From Flavobacteriales bacterium UBA6772 (lineage in GTDB: Bacteria; Bacteroidota; Bacteroidia; Flavobacteriales; Flavobacteriaceae), in contig CAJIYW010000006.1 of assembly GCA_905181765.1 (NCBI GenBank), positions 62,001-126,000 on the forward strand: DNA of 64,000 bases, given 5' to 3'. Numbering within the stretch: the stretch's first letter is position 1; each line of letters begins with the position of its first letter. Below are positions 39,594 to 48,986 of the stretch, in pieces. The notes beneath the pieces were generated by a model. The model was not told the DNA's origin, made no database searches, and saw only the letters and a list, made by a program, of their open reading frames with translations. Both the position numbers and the translations under genes were made by a program.

Positions 39594-40897
39594 ATGAAAC
39601 CAATATTTACAAATGATGCTATTGTTTTTGGCATTTTAATGCTGTCTTTAGGATTTGTTTTTTATACAGAAAGCTTGAAAAATGGTTTTTGGCCAAAATT
39701 TTATAAAATAGTTCCAGGTCTATTTATGGCCTATTTTATTCCTGCAATTTTCACTACGTTCGGTGTTATTTCCCCTGAATGGAAAACAACAAACGCTGCG
39801 GGAGAAATCATATCGAATTCCTCACAATTGTATTACGTTGCCAGTCGTTTTTTATTACCTGCTGCCTTGGTTTTAATGACACTAAGCATCGATTTAAAAG
39901 CGATATTTAACTTAGGTTCTAAAGCACTAATTATGTTTTTCACAGGAACAGTAGGTGTTATTATTGGCGGACCTTTGGCTATCTTATTAATTTCTATTTT
40001 TTCTCCAGAAACTGTTGGAGGTGCTGATTTTGATGCTGTTTGGAGAGGGCTTTCTACCTTAGCTGGAAGTTGGATTGGTGGCGGTGCAAACCAAACTGCC
40101 ATGCTAGAGATCTATAAATACAACCCTGCAAAATATGGCGGAATGGTAATTGTAGATATTGTTATTGCGAATGTTTGGATGGCTATTTTACTAATAGGCA
40201 TTGGTAAAAAGATAAAATAAATAAGTGGTTAAAAGCAGACACAACGGCTATTGAAGAATTAAAAGAAAAAGTGATTGACTTTACACAGAAAGTAAAGAAA
40301 AGTCCAACGCTTACAGATTTTATGATTATGCTTGCAATTGGTTTTGGAACGGTTGGTTTTGGGCATTTTTCAGCAAAGTATTTAAGTGCATTTTTCTCTG
40401 ATTTTGTAGCCTCGATAGACTCACAGACTTGGCGTAATGTATTTTCATTTTTAGGTTCTAGTTTCTTTTGGCTCATAAGTATTTCTACAATTATAGCGAT
40501 ACTTTTATCTTATACCAAAGCAAAAAACTATGAAGGCGCAGGTGCAAGTAAATTAGGTAGTATTTTTATATATATTTTAGTAGCAACTATTGGCATGAAA
40601 ATGGATCTTAAATCAGGCTTTTGAAAACCCTGGTTTAATAGCAATTGGTATTGTTTGGATGACCATACACGCTATTTTATTAATTATTGTTGCAAAAATT
40701 ATTAGAGCACCTTACTTCTTTTTAGCAGTTGGTAGTCAAGCAAACGTAGGTGGTGCAGCATCTGCGCCTATTGTTGCGCAAGCTTTCACCCTTCTTTAGC
40801 CACTGTGGGTGTTTTATTAGCTGTTTTTGGCTATGCAATTGGAACTGTTGGTGCAATTTTGTGTACAATTTTAATGGAATTAGCTTCAACCATTTAA
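39594..40897 (+). CDS. DUF819 family membrane protein (three frameshifts)
   Basis: A multi-pass protein of about 434 residues, DUF819 (YjcL-like), a permease-like family of unknown substrate. The N-terminal half has FYKIVPGLFMAYFIPAIFTT and GLSTLAGSWIGGGANQTAML, a Gly-rich re-entrant-like motif. It continues after a break near 40215 with WLKADTTAIEELKEKVIDFT. Further breaks near 40620 (GFENPGLIAIGIVW) and 40785 (one missing T; AFHPSLATVGVLLAVFGYAI) lead to the stop at 40895-40897. The second GSQANVGGAASAPIVAQAF loop mirrors the first, suggesting an inverted-repeat transporter fold. Confidence 0.85.
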
Positions 40898-40907
40898 AAA
40901 AATAAAG

Positions 40908-40915
40908 CATATTTG
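40908..40915 (+). promoter_or_regulatory. -7-like element upstream of the DUF4369 lipoprotein gene
   Basis: CATATTTG, one mismatch to TAnnTTTG, 20 bases before the ATG; no -33 box. Confidence 0.35.
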
Positions 40916-40935
40916 CAACCTAAAGTAAAGAACTA

Positions 40936-41640
40936 ATGAAGAAAATAATAGTAGTTTTAGTAGTATCAATTTTAATGATTGCATGTTCCTCTAAAAAAGA
41001 TGGAAATATGGTCGTTGAAGGAACCATTAAAGGATTAAAAAAGGGAACTTTATATCTTCAGAAAATGAATGATACAGCAATCATTTCTATGGACTCTGTT
41101 AATGTTCTTGGTGATGGTAACTTTAGATTGACAGACAATATTGAATCTCCTATAATGTATTACTTAACTTATGATGGCAATGCAAATGACAAAAGAATTT
41201 TATTCTTTGGAGGTAAAGGCTACCATCACGATTAATGATAATATGAGCACTTTTGGATTTAGTCCTGAAATAACAGGTTCTCCAAACCAATTAGTACTTG
41301 ATAAATTCTTGAAAATTAACAACAATTTAAAAATCAACGTTTAGAGTTCATTAAAAAAGAATTTGATGCAAGGCAGTCTAAAAACACAGATTTAATTGAA
41401 AATCTAGAGGAAGATTATAATAGAATGATTAGAAGAAAATATCTATATACTACTAATTTTGCTTTATCTAACTCAGATTCTGAAGCTGCAGCATATATTG
41501 CTTTAACTGAATTGTATGATGCAAATATTAAATTACTTGACACCATAAATAAAAAGTTATCTATGGTAGTAAAAAACTCTACTTATGGCAAACGTTTAGA
41601 TAAATATATTAGTAAGATTAAATCTGAAGAAAATAAATAA
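40936..41640 (+). CDS. DUF4369 lipoprotein (two compensating frameshifts)
   Basis: A lipoprotein of about 234 residues. MKKIIVVLVVSILMIACSSK ends in a lipobox Cys. The DUF4369 domain is MVVEGTIKGLKKGTLYLQKM with MDSVNVLGDGNFRL; the domain is usual at the N-terminus of Bacteroidota thiol-disulfide proteins, but no thioredoxin domain follows here. An extra A near 41218 and a missing T near 41333 cancel: reading across them gives TITINDNMSTFGFSPEITGS and then NQRLEFIKKEFDARQSKN. The C-terminal part is helical and charged. Function unknown. Confidence 0.8.
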
Positions 41641-41674
41641 GTATTATAAGACCGAATTAGAACTAGATTTTTTT

Positions 41675-41682
41675 TATTTTTG
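41675..41682 (+). promoter_or_regulatory. -7 element directly upstream of a 51-residue gene
   Basis: TATTTTTG (TAnnTTTG), 18 bases before the ATG at 41701, giving a leader of about a dozen bases. It supports the small gene being real. Confidence 0.6.
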
Positions 41683-41700
41683 ATTTTAAAAAAATAGAAT

Positions 41701-41856
41701 ATGAAATATTTATCTCCTGAAATAGCGGCTTTATCTAAAAAGTTTGATGTTTCAAAATCGCTTGCCAAAAGAAATGTGTCTTGCGGTATTTTTCAAGATT
41801 GCGACAATACTAAAAAATCCCTTAAAATATATCAAAAAGAGAAATTACAAGATTAA
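41701..41856 (+). CDS. Small CX5C protein of unknown function
   Basis: A 51-residue protein beginning MKYLSPEIAALSKKFDVSKS and holding RNVSCGIFQDCDNTKKSLKI, with two Cys five residues apart (positions 28 and 34). There is no signal peptide or membrane segment; net charge is positive. A good -7 element sits 18 bases upstream. No family recognised; a redox or metal site is possible but unproven. It ends seven bases before the convergent DUF4442 gene. Confidence 0.6.
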   Translation: MKYLSPEIAALSKKFDVSKSLAKRNVSCGIFQDCDNTKKSLKIYQKEKLQD

Positions 41857-41863
41857 GTCTAAT

Positions 41864-42319
41864 TTAAAGTTTCACTTTTAAGCTCCACTCAAAGTTAAAT
41901 TTAGAAACAACTACCCCATCTTCATTTTTCCCTTCAGCAATTAATTGCACCACTTGCCCTTCTTTGCTCTGTTTAGACATCTTTATAGCTTTACGAATTT
42001 CGTCTCCTCCTTTACACGTAAACAAGATTTTACCAGTTGCCTTTTTATAAAAATTTGCTTCTTGGTGCGTTACTAGCATAGAAGTGTTTTCCTTTGAATC
42101 CTCTATCGCTTTCATGACCAAAACACCCGTACTCATTTCTGCCGCCATACCTTGGGCCGCCCAAAACATACTTTTAAACGGATTTTGATTCATCCACTTA
42201 TGTGTAATTTTAACAGTTGCCTGTTCCTCTGAAAGTGTTTTTACTCGCACACCTCCTATATATGCTAAAGGTAATTTTAACAACATAAATAGGTTTACTC
42301 TCTTTGGTGTAATCTTCAT
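41864..42319 (-). CDS. DUF4442 hotdog-fold protein (thioesterase-like)
   Basis: A 151-residue protein of the DUF4442 family, close to PaaI-type acyl-CoA thioesterases. NQNPFKSMFWAAQGMAAEMS corresponds to the hotdog helix and its entry, with TGVLVMKAIEDS after it; NFYKKATGKILFTCKGGDEI and VVSKFNFEWSLKVKL are the outer strands. Substrate unknown. Transcribed alone on the minus strand. Confidence 0.85.
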   Translation of the reverse strand: MKITPKRVNLFMLLKLPLAYIGGVRVKTLSEEQATVKITHKWMNQNPFKSMFWAAQGMAAEMSTGVLVMKAIEDSKENTSMLVTHQEANFYKKATGKILFTCKGGDEIRKAIKMSKQSKEGQVVQLIAEGKNEDGVVVSKFNFEWSLKVKL

Positions 42320-42434
42320 AAGGCTGGATTTAATGGCAATTTAATACTTTTTTATTCAATAATTATGTTATTTAAAAATGTTAAAAAAATGTTAATTACA
42401 GTACTATGCAATACATAATACCTTTTTAAAGATA

Positions 42435-42442
42435 TATATTTG
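42435..42442 (+). promoter_or_regulatory. -7 element for the DUF4870-PadR-PspC operon
   Basis: TATATTTG, exact TAnnTTTG, followed by C as often seen, 30 bases before the ATG at 42472. The -33 region lacks TTTG. Otherwise I see nothing in the 152-base gap 42320-42471. Confidence 0.6.
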
Positions 42443-42471
42443 CATAAGAAAGTACTAGATATTTAAAATTT

Positions 42472-42903
42472 ATGAAAAAGAACAACCAAAACACCAATGC
42501 TTTTTTAATACATATTTCTGCCTTTGCAGGATTTGTATTTCCTTTTGGCCAAATTATTACTCCATTGATTGCATGGCAAACCTTAAAGGACAGAAGTCCG
42601 TTTTTAGATGAACAAGGCAAAGAAGCTATAAATTTTAATTTAAGCTACACTTTATATGCTTTCATTTTATCTATTGCTTTAATTCCATTATTCTTTAGAT
42701 CATTTTTTACCAATTTTAATAGTTTTAATAACTTTCAATTGAATTTAGATTTAAGCACAAATAATTTATTTAGTATAATGGGCCTTGGCTCTATTTCAGT
42801 AATACTTTACTTAGTAGGAATTTCATTGATAATTATAGCTGCACTAAAAGCAAAAGAAGGTGAAAGTTACAAGTACCCTTTTACTATAAAATTCATAAAA
42901 TAA
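42472..42903 (+). CDS. DUF4870 membrane protein
   Basis: A 143-residue inner-membrane protein with three helices. The family segment FLIHISAFAGFVFPFGQIIT and DRSPFLDEQGKEAINFNLSY, including the conserved FLDEQGKEAINF, identify DUF4870. The last helix is IMGLGSISVILYLVGISLII. Function unknown. It is followed 10 bases later by a PadR regulator and then a PspC protein; DUF4870 with envelope-stress genes is frequent in Bacteroidota. Confidence 0.88.
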   Translation: MKKNNQNTNAFLIHISAFAGFVFPFGQIITPLIAWQTLKDRSPFLDEQGKEAINFNLSYTLYAFILSIALIPLFFRSFFTNFNSFNNFQLNLDLSTNNLFSIMGLGSISVILYLVGISLIIIAALKAKEGESYKYPFTIKFIK

Positions 42904-42913
42904 TTCACAAAAT

Positions 42914-43258
42914 ATGAAGATCGAAAATACAAAAGCACAAATGAGAAAAGGTGTTTTAGAGTATTGCATATTATCCATCTTAAAAAATGGTGATGCTTAT
43001 ACTTCTGAAATTCTTTCCACACTAAAAAGTGCAGAAATGATTGTGGTTGAAGGAACTATTTATCCCTTATTAACGCGCTTAAAAAATACTGGATTGTTAA
43101 CGTACCGCTGGGAAGAATCTACCTCTGGCCCTCCAAGAAAATACTACGTTTTAACAGAAACAGGAAGCATGTTTATCAAAGAACTAGACAAAACATGGAG
43201 TAATTTAGTAAGCGCAGTAAACCAAGTAATTAGCACAAAACCAACTTCAAATGAATAA
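42914..43258 (+). CDS. PadR-family transcriptional regulator
   Basis: A 114-residue winged-helix regulator of the PadR (PF03551) family: MRKGVLEYCILSILKNGDAY, TSEILSTLKSAEMIVVEGTI, then YPLLTRLKNTGLLTYRWEES and GPPRKYYVLTETG, the wing. The short C-terminal helix dimerises. It overlaps the PspC gene by eight bases and probably controls this operon; the ligand is unknown. Confidence 0.93.
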   Translation: MKIENTKAQMRKGVLEYCILSILKNGDAYTSEILSTLKSAEMIVVEGTIYPLLTRLKNTGLLTYRWEESTSGPPRKYYVLTETGSMFIKELDKTWSNLVSAVNQVISTKPTSNE

Positions 43259-44918
43259 AACAATAAACATTAATTTAGGTGGATTTTTCTTCCATATTGA
43301 TGAAATAGCCTACCAAAAACTAAGAACATACTTAGCGTCTATCTCTAAATCTTTAAGTGACGATGTACACGGGAAAAATGAAATTATTGCAGATATAGAA
43401 GCTCGTATTAGCGAACTTTTATCAGAAAAAATTACAGATTCTAGACAAGTTGTAAGTGAAATCGATATCGAAGACATTATTGTAATCATGGGGCAACCAG
43501 AAGATTATACAGAGGCAGAAGATGCATATTCAGATGCAAGTTACTCTTATAACAGAAATAGTTCTTCAGGAAAGAAACTATTTAGAGACGGAGATGATAA
43601 ATTTTTAGGAGGTGTTGCCTCTGGTATTGCACATTATTTTAATATTGATACCATTTGGGTTCGTTTACTCTTCTTAGTAATAACCATAGCAGGTGTAGGA
43701 GCAGGATTTCTAGTGTACATTGCACTTTGGATTTTGTTACCGGAAGCAAAGACCACTGCAGAGAAATTACAAATGGAAGGCGAACCTGTAAATATTGATA
43801 ATATTGAGAAAAAGATACGTGAAGAATTTACAAACGTTTCAGAAAGTGTTAGAAATGCTGCCAATGAAGCATCAGAAAAAATTAAAGATGGTGCTAGTGA
43901 GTTTTCAGAAAAAATGGGGCAAACATTTTCAGCAAAGACAAACAAAAATAACGGTTTACAAGATTTTTTAAATGCAATAGGTAAAATTGCTTTAGTCTTC
44001 TTTAAAATTCTAGGGAAATTTATAGGAGTACTTTTTGTGATTTTAGGAGCAGTTGCTATTTTATCTCTAATTATTGGAGGGTTTTCTGTAGGAAGTTTAG
44101 AGTTTTTAAATATTGATGGGGGGTTTATTAATTACCCAGATTTTTTCTATGAAGCTACGTTGCCTAAATGGTTGTTATCGCTTTCTCTATTTACCTTGAT
44201 AGGAGTTCCATTTTTAGTATTGTTAGTTTTAGGTCTTAGAATGTTATCTAGTAACATAAAACAATTTAGTAAGATAACATCTATCACACTTTTAGTAATT
44301 TGGTTTATGGCACTTTTAACACTCATATTTACGGGTGCAGAATTCGGAGCATCACATGCTAATTATGGCAAATCTATTAGCAATAACCAATTAGATATCC
44401 CTAAAAAAGATACACTTGTTTTAAAAATGATAAATAATGATATGCTCTATTATCAAGATAATTTAAAAAGAAGTTCTAGAAAGCATGAAGTAGCAATAGA
44501 TGGTAAACTTATGGTATACAGCAATGATATTCGTTTAGATGTAAAAAAGAGCAATACAGGATATGCTTATTTTATTATTCAAAAAGAATCATACGGACGA
44601 AGTCGCATAAAAGCAAGTAAAAATGCTGAAAAAATTAAATATGAATATACGATAAGAGGCAATGAAATAGTTTTTGATGCTTTCTTCCTATCTGATTTAA
44701 AGAATATTTTTAAAGATGAAGAAATAGATATTACAGTTTTTATACCAGCAACTTCAACTATTTACTTTGACAGTTCTGTAAAAAACTTTCTAAGTAATGT
44801 CAAAAACAGAGGAAATATTTATGATAAAGAAATGGTAGACCATCATTTTAAAATGACAAATACGGTTTTGAAATGTACAGATTGTATTGCTGAATCTCAA
44901 AAAAATGACACTTTTTAA
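43251..44918 (+). CDS. PspC-domain membrane protein
   Basis: A 555-residue inner-membrane protein. The N-terminal 110 residues form an acidic soluble segment. The PspC domain is FRDGDDKFLGGVASGIAHYF with VRLLFLVITIAGVGAGFLVY, followed by an amphipathic coiled region (NAANEASEKIKDGASEFSEK). Three further membrane segments and a periplasmic C-terminal domain follow; the latter, from about residue 375, has adhesin-like strands (TSTIYFDSSVKNFLSNV). The architecture is the Bacteroidota PspC plus GIN-like tail form used in envelope stress sensing. It pairs with PadR upstream and a GIN-domain lipoprotein downstream. Confidence 0.9.
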   Translation: MNKTININLGGFFFHIDEIAYQKLRTYLASISKSLSDDVHGKNEIIADIEARISELLSEKITDSRQVVSEIDIEDIIVIMGQPEDYTEAEDAYSDASYSYNRNSSSGKKLFRDGDDKFLGGVASGIAHYFNIDTIWVRLLFLVITIAGVGAGFLVYIALWILLPEAKTTAEKLQMEGEPVNIDNIEKKIREEFTNVSESVRNAANEASEKIKDGASEFSEKMGQTFSAKTNKNNGLQDFLNAIGKIALVFFKILGKFIGVLFVILGAVAILSLIIGGFSVGSLEFLNIDGGFINYPDFFYEATLPKWLLSLSLFTLIGVPFLVLLVLGLRMLSSNIKQFSKITSITLLVIWFMALLTLIFTGAEFGASHANYGKSISNNQLDIPKKDTLVLKMINNDMLYYQDNLKRSSRKHEVAIDGKLMVYSNDIRLDVKKSNTGYAYFIIQKESYGRSRIKASKNAEKIKYEYTIRGNEIVFDAFFLSDLKNIFKDEEIDITVFIPATSTIYFDSSVKNFLSNVKNRGNIYDKEMVDHHFKMTNTVLKCTDCIAESQKNDTF

Positions 44919-45009
44919 TACAACTCATCTCAAAAAAATAACAACTGAGCAACTAAAGTTAGATGACGAGCAGCTATACGAAGATATTTGCCATCTAATT
45001 AAAAACTAA
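44905..45009 (+). CDS. Small ORF between PspC and GIN genes
   Basis: A 34-codon frame MTLFNTTHLKKITTEQLKLD then DEQLYEDICHLIKN. It overlaps the PspC end by 14 bases and stops four bases before the GIN ATG. Tight packing suggests a translated small protein; no family recognised. Confidence 0.45.
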   Translation: MTLFNTTHLKKITTEQLKLDDEQLYEDICHLIKN

Positions 45010-45013
45010 AATC

Positions 45014-45739
45014 ATGAAAAATACAAGTTACAGATTTATAGGGATTCTTTTTATAGCAACAATTTTTACTTCTTGCGGATTGGACATATTTAATGGTGTT
45101 GTTGGAAATAGCAATGTTGTAATAACAGAACGCACAATAAAAGCTGATTTTTCTGGTATAAAAGTAAGTACAGGTATCGACCTTTTCATCAGACAAGGAA
45201 GCACGAATGCAATTACAGTTGAAGCAGATGAAAATTTACATGACCTTATTATTACAGAAGTAAAAGAAGGAATATTGAAAATATATACAGATAAAAATAT
45301 TTGGAAATCAAAAGCAAGAAAAGTATATGTTACCATAGAAAACCTAACACTTCTAAAAGCATCAAGCGGAAGTAATGTGAAAAGTGAATCTGTAATAAAC
45401 ACCAATGAAATTTATATAGATGCAAGCAGTGGTGCAAGTATAGATATTGAAGTAGTTGCAAAAAGTGCAGTAACTGAAGCATCTAGTGGATCTGATGTTA
45501 AAATTAAGGGAACTACTATAAACCATACAGCTAGAGCATCTAGTGGAAGTAGTATCAATGCTTATAAACTAAAGAGTACTAATGCCAACGCAAGCGCTTC
45601 TAGCGGTGCCTCTATAAATATTTATGCATCTAAAAATATGGATGCAAAAGCAAGCAGTGGTGGCGTTATAGATTATACAGGAAATCCTACAAAAATAAGT
45701 AAAGAAGCTTCTTCTGGCGGAAGTATTTCTATAAATTAA
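45014..45739 (+). CDS. GIN-domain (DUF2807) lipoprotein
   Basis: A 241-residue lipoprotein: signal IGILFIATIFTSCGLD with lipobox Cys. The GIN domain (DUF2807) starts at ERTIKADFSGIKVSTGIDLF and forms a repetitive beta-solenoid in which ASSG recurs seven times about 20 residues apart (ASSGSN, ASSGAS, ASSGSD, ASSGSS, ASSGAS, ASSGGV, ASSGGS). Typical of putative auto-transporter adhesin-like head domains. Last gene of the PadR-PspC unit, ended by the terminator at 45826. Confidence 0.9.
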   Translation: MKNTSYRFIGILFIATIFTSCGLDIFNGVVGNSNVVITERTIKADFSGIKVSTGIDLFIRQGSTNAITVEADENLHDLIITEVKEGILKIYTDKNIWKSKARKVYVTIENLTLLKASSGSNVKSESVINTNEIYIDASSGASIDIEVVAKSAVTEASSGSDVKIKGTTINHTARASSGSSINAYKLKSTNANASASSGASINIYASKNMDAKASSGGVIDYTGNPTKISKEASSGGSISIN

Positions 45740-45825
45740 AACAATTACAACTTATTTAAAAAATATTAGAAAGCTAACTTCTAATATGGTTACTAATACT
45801 TGGTTTTATTGGTATACTTAGTATG

Positions 45826-45858
45826 GCGCTGTTTTATAATAAACAGCGCTTACTTTTT
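45826..45858. terminator. Bidirectional terminator between GIN and TPR genes
   Basis: A nine-base-pair perfect stem GCGCTGTTT (45826-45834) with AAACAGCGC (45841-45849), six-base loop, then TTAC and a T run. It serves the plus-strand GIN gene and lies beside the end of the minus-strand TPR gene. Confidence 0.85.
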
Positions 45859-45881
45859 TTTGTATGTAAAGTATATGGTAT

Positions 45882-47254
45882 TTATTCTGTGGCTTTCTTG
45901 TAATTTTTTAAAAGTTTTTGTACTTCTATATTATCAAAAACAATAGGGTATAATTCATTTAAAATAATATGATAATCATAATCTATTTTCATTGCACTTA
46001 TTAAGTGTGTAAATGCATATTTTTCTTTATTTAAAATGAAGAACAAGCCCACAAGTCTGTACTCTACCTCTGAGAAATTCTTATGTGTCTTTTGCGCTGA
46101 TAACAATACTTTCATAGCATCATTAAATTCTCCCAAGAAAGATAAAACATCTGTTAAACCCATGTAAATCTCTATAGAAGTATCTCCCAGTCTTAAACAA
46201 CTCTTAAAACCAACAACTGCCTCTTCGAAAAAGCTTAGTTTTAAGTTTATTTCAGAATAGCGCCTCCAATACAAGTATTCTCTTCATCAATTTTTAAAGC
46301 TTTTGCAATATAATAGTGCAGCTTTTTGAGTAATTTTCTTGCTCAAAATACAAGTTAGTTAACAAAATCCAACCCTTATCTAAAAATGGATCTTCATGAA
46401 CTGCTTTTTTATAATAAGACACAGCCGCGTCTAACTTATTAAGTTTTTCGTAACATTCTCCAACTCTAATATTAACATACGCAGTTGGATCATCTAATTC
46501 TATTGTAATTAAATAGTTATCTATTGCATCTTGATAATTGCCTAGTTGCTCTAAGGTCTTTGCTTTCTCCAAATAACCACCCACAAAAGATTCATCAATT
46601 AAAACGGCATAATCAAATGCAATTAAAGCCTCTTTATAACTTTCTAAAACAAAATGCTGTCTTCCTAGTTGGTGCCAAGCAACCTCACAATAAGGATTAA
46701 TATCTATATATGAAATTAAATACTTTACAGCTTCCACGTGTTGTTTCTGCATATCGAAACAATAAACAATATTGTAAAGCGCAGAATAGTCTTCAAAATC
46801 TGCTTCAATGCAATACGCAAAGTTTATACGTGCATTTTTAAAATCTTCTAAATATAAAAACTCCATACCCATCAATGACCAAACATCTATCTTATCACCT
46901 GTTAAAGACAGTGCTTTTTCTAGATCTATAATTGCTTCTTTATGAAAACCTTTTTTTGAATTTATGGTGGCTTTTTGAATAAAAACCTCTTCATTTCTTG
47001 GTGCTAAAACCTCGATTCTTTTTAATAGCTTAGAAGCTTTATCAATTTCATTTTCAGTAAGGTAAGCTTCCACCATCAAAAGTTTTAAGTCAATAGATTC
47101 TGGATGTTGTTCTAAACCCAGCTTTAATTGCTTTTTTTGCTAGTGCTATTTTACCAGTATCTAAATAATGTACAATGATTTCTTCAAACTCAACCAAATC
47201 AAAAAAATAGACATTATTGGTTTTAAGCATGGATTCAAATTTTAATAGAGACAT
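45882..47254 (-). CDS. Tetratricopeptide-repeat protein (two frameshifts)
   Basis: A cytosolic TPR scaffold of about 458 residues. The start MSLLKFESMLKTNNVYFFDL at 47254 matches flavobacterial TPR proteins. Repeats include IDKASKLLKRIEVLAPRNEE, AIIDLEKALSLTGDKIDVWS, FVLESYKEALIAFDYAVLID and YQDAIDNYLITIELDDPTAY, each about 34 residues with the A/G at positions 8 and 20. Breaks fall near 47130 and 46285. No signal peptide or membrane segment. The partner is unknown; it diverges from pyrR over 192 bases. Confidence 0.85.
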
Positions 47255-47377
47255 AACTATGATATTTGAATTAGTACTTTAAAGGTACTCTAACTCTTGC
47301 TTAACAGTAAGAATTGCTCTTTTTGTTTTCAACAATTTAATTAACAAAACAGCGGCACGTATTTAGTCCTTAATAAT

Positions 47378-47408
47378 TTTGCGTATACATAAATTTAAGC
47401 TAATTTTG
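47378..47408 (+). promoter_or_regulatory. Near-consensus promoter for the pyrR-pyrB operon
   Basis: TTTG at 47378-47381, 19-base spacer, TAATTTTG at 47401-47408, both exact. A second TAATTTTG lies at 47374-47381 and may be an alternative. The pyrR ATG is at 47447, leaving a leader of about 30 bases. Confidence 0.75.
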
Positions 47409-47446
47409 ATTTTCAGTAACTATCATCTTAAATTGGTAGCATTCTT

Positions 47447-47986
47447 ATGAGCAAAAAAATCTTATTGAACTCTAAAGATATTGAAATTATACTCCATAGA
47501 CTAGCTTGCGAGCTTATCGAAAACCATAATGATTTTTCTAATACAGTCTTAATTGGCCTGCAACCTAGAGGTTCTTATCTAGCAAATAGATTAGCCAAAC
47601 TATTAAAAACAGAATACAATATTAAAAATTTAGAGTTAGGTCTTTTAGATATCACTTTCTACAGAGATGATTTTAGAAGAAAAGAAACCCCTTTAGCAGC
47701 AGAAACTACCGAAATGAACTTCCTTATTGAAGACAAAAAAGTGGTTATAATTGATGATGTTTTATTCTCAGGACGAAGTATTAGAGCGGCATTAACAGCA
47801 ATACAATCATACGGAAGACCAGAAAATATAGAATTATTAGTTTTAATAGATAGACGATTTAGCAGACACCTGCCAATTCAGCCAGATTATAGAGGCAGAC
47901 AAGTAGATGCTATTAATGAAGAAAAGGTGCTTGTAACTTGGACAGAATCTCATAAAAAAGATGCTGTTTTTATAGAACCTACATAA
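47447..47986 (+). CDS. pyrR: PyrR regulator / uracil phosphoribosyltransferase
   Basis: A 179-residue protein with the PRPP-binding motif VVIIDDVLFSGRSIRAALTA and NTVLIGLQPRGSYLANRLAK, standard for PyrR. In Firmicutes it binds pyr mRNA and also has UPRTase activity; in Bacteroidota direct proof of RNA control is lacking as far as I know. C-terminal VDAINEEKVLVTWTE fits. It precedes pyrB by 69 bases, which supports a pyrimidine role. Confidence 0.93.
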   Translation: MSKKILLNSKDIEIILHRLACELIENHNDFSNTVLIGLQPRGSYLANRLAKLLKTEYNIKNLELGLLDITFYRDDFRRKETPLAAETTEMNFLIEDKKVVIIDDVLFSGRSIRAALTAIQSYGRPENIELLVLIDRRFSRHLPIQPDYRGRQVDAINEEKVLVTWTESHKKDAVFIEPT

Positions 47987-48055
47987 TTCTATTAAAGAAG
48001 ATTTTAAAGTAAAAATGAAGAAAAATAAACAAATATCTAACTTAAAACCTTTGAT

Positions 48056-48985
48056 GTGTCAGAATTAAGCGTAGAACATTTATTGGGTATTAAGTACTTA
48101 AAACCTAATGATATTGATGTTATTTTTAAAACTGCAGATCATTTTAAAGAAGTAATCAACAGACCCATCAAAAAGGTACCTTCTTTAAGAGATATCACTA
48201 TTGCAAATTTATTTTTTGAAAATAGCACAAGAACTAAACTAAGTTTCGAACTAGCAGAAAAAAGACTATCAGCAGACGTTATTAATTTCTCTGCTGGACA
48301 GTCTTCAGTAAAAAAAGGAGAAACTTTAATAGACACCGTAAACAATATTTTAGCTATGAAAGTAGATATTGTTGTAATGCGACATGGAAATGTTGGTGCT
48401 GGTGTTTTCTTATCTAAACATGTAGATGCAAAAATTATAAATGCTGGCGACGGAACCCATGAACACCCAACACAAGCGCTACTAGACTCTTATTCTATTA
48501 GAGAAAAATTAGGCACAGTTAAAGGTAAAAAAATAGTGATTATTGGAGATATTTTGCACTCTAGAGTTGCTTTATCTAATATTTTCGCACTACAATTGCA
48601 AGGCGCACAAGTTAAAGTTTGTGGTCCAACAACCTTAATACCAAAACATATTGCCAGTTTAGGTGTAACGGTTGAAACCAACTTAAAAAAAGCCTTAGAA
48701 TGGTGTGATGTCGCAAATGTATTGCGTGTACAACATGAAAGAATGGATATTAAATATTTTCCTTCTACTAGAGAATACACGCAACTTTATGGAATAAATC
48801 AAGAAATTTTAGACAACCTTGGAAAAAAATTAGTAATCATGCATCCCGGTCCTATAAATAGAGGTGTAGAAATTACTAGTGATGTTGCAGACTCTAATGA
48901 TTCTATTATATTAAACCAAGTAGAAAATGGTGTTGCAGTTAGAATGGCTGTTATCTATTTACTAGCACAGCAGATAAAAAGATAA
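48056..48985 (+). CDS. pyrB: Aspartate carbamoyltransferase catalytic subunit
   Basis: Makes carbamoyl-aspartate from carbamoyl phosphate and aspartate, the committed step of pyrimidine synthesis. It has 309 residues. Carbamoyl-phosphate site FFENSTRTKLSFELAEKRL (S-T-R-T), then INAGDGTHEHPTQALLD (HPTQ) and IMHPGPINRGVEI, all invariant. The start is a GTG at 48056 giving MSELSVEHLLGIKYL, matching relatives; an overlapping ATG at 48054 is in another frame. The catalytic chain is intact; no pyrI is present nearby. Confidence 0.95.
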   Translation: MSELSVEHLLGIKYLKPNDIDVIFKTADHFKEVINRPIKKVPSLRDITIANLFFENSTRTKLSFELAEKRLSADVINFSAGQSSVKKGETLIDTVNNILAMKVDIVVMRHGNVGAGVFLSKHVDAKIINAGDGTHEHPTQALLDSYSIREKLGTVKGKKIVIIGDILHSRVALSNIFALQLQGAQVKVCGPTTLIPKHIASLGVTVETNLKKALEWCDVANVLRVQHERMDIKYFPSTREYTQLYGINQEILDNLGKKLVIMHPGPINRGVEITSDVADSNDSIILNQVENGVAVRMAVIYLLAQQIKR

Positions 48986-48986
48986 A

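Noticed and set aside
45360..45735. Repeated ASSG-coding units as a DNA repeat array
   Set aside because: The repeats are protein-level beta-solenoid turns; the DNA copies are diverged, and no CRISPR-like spacing exists.
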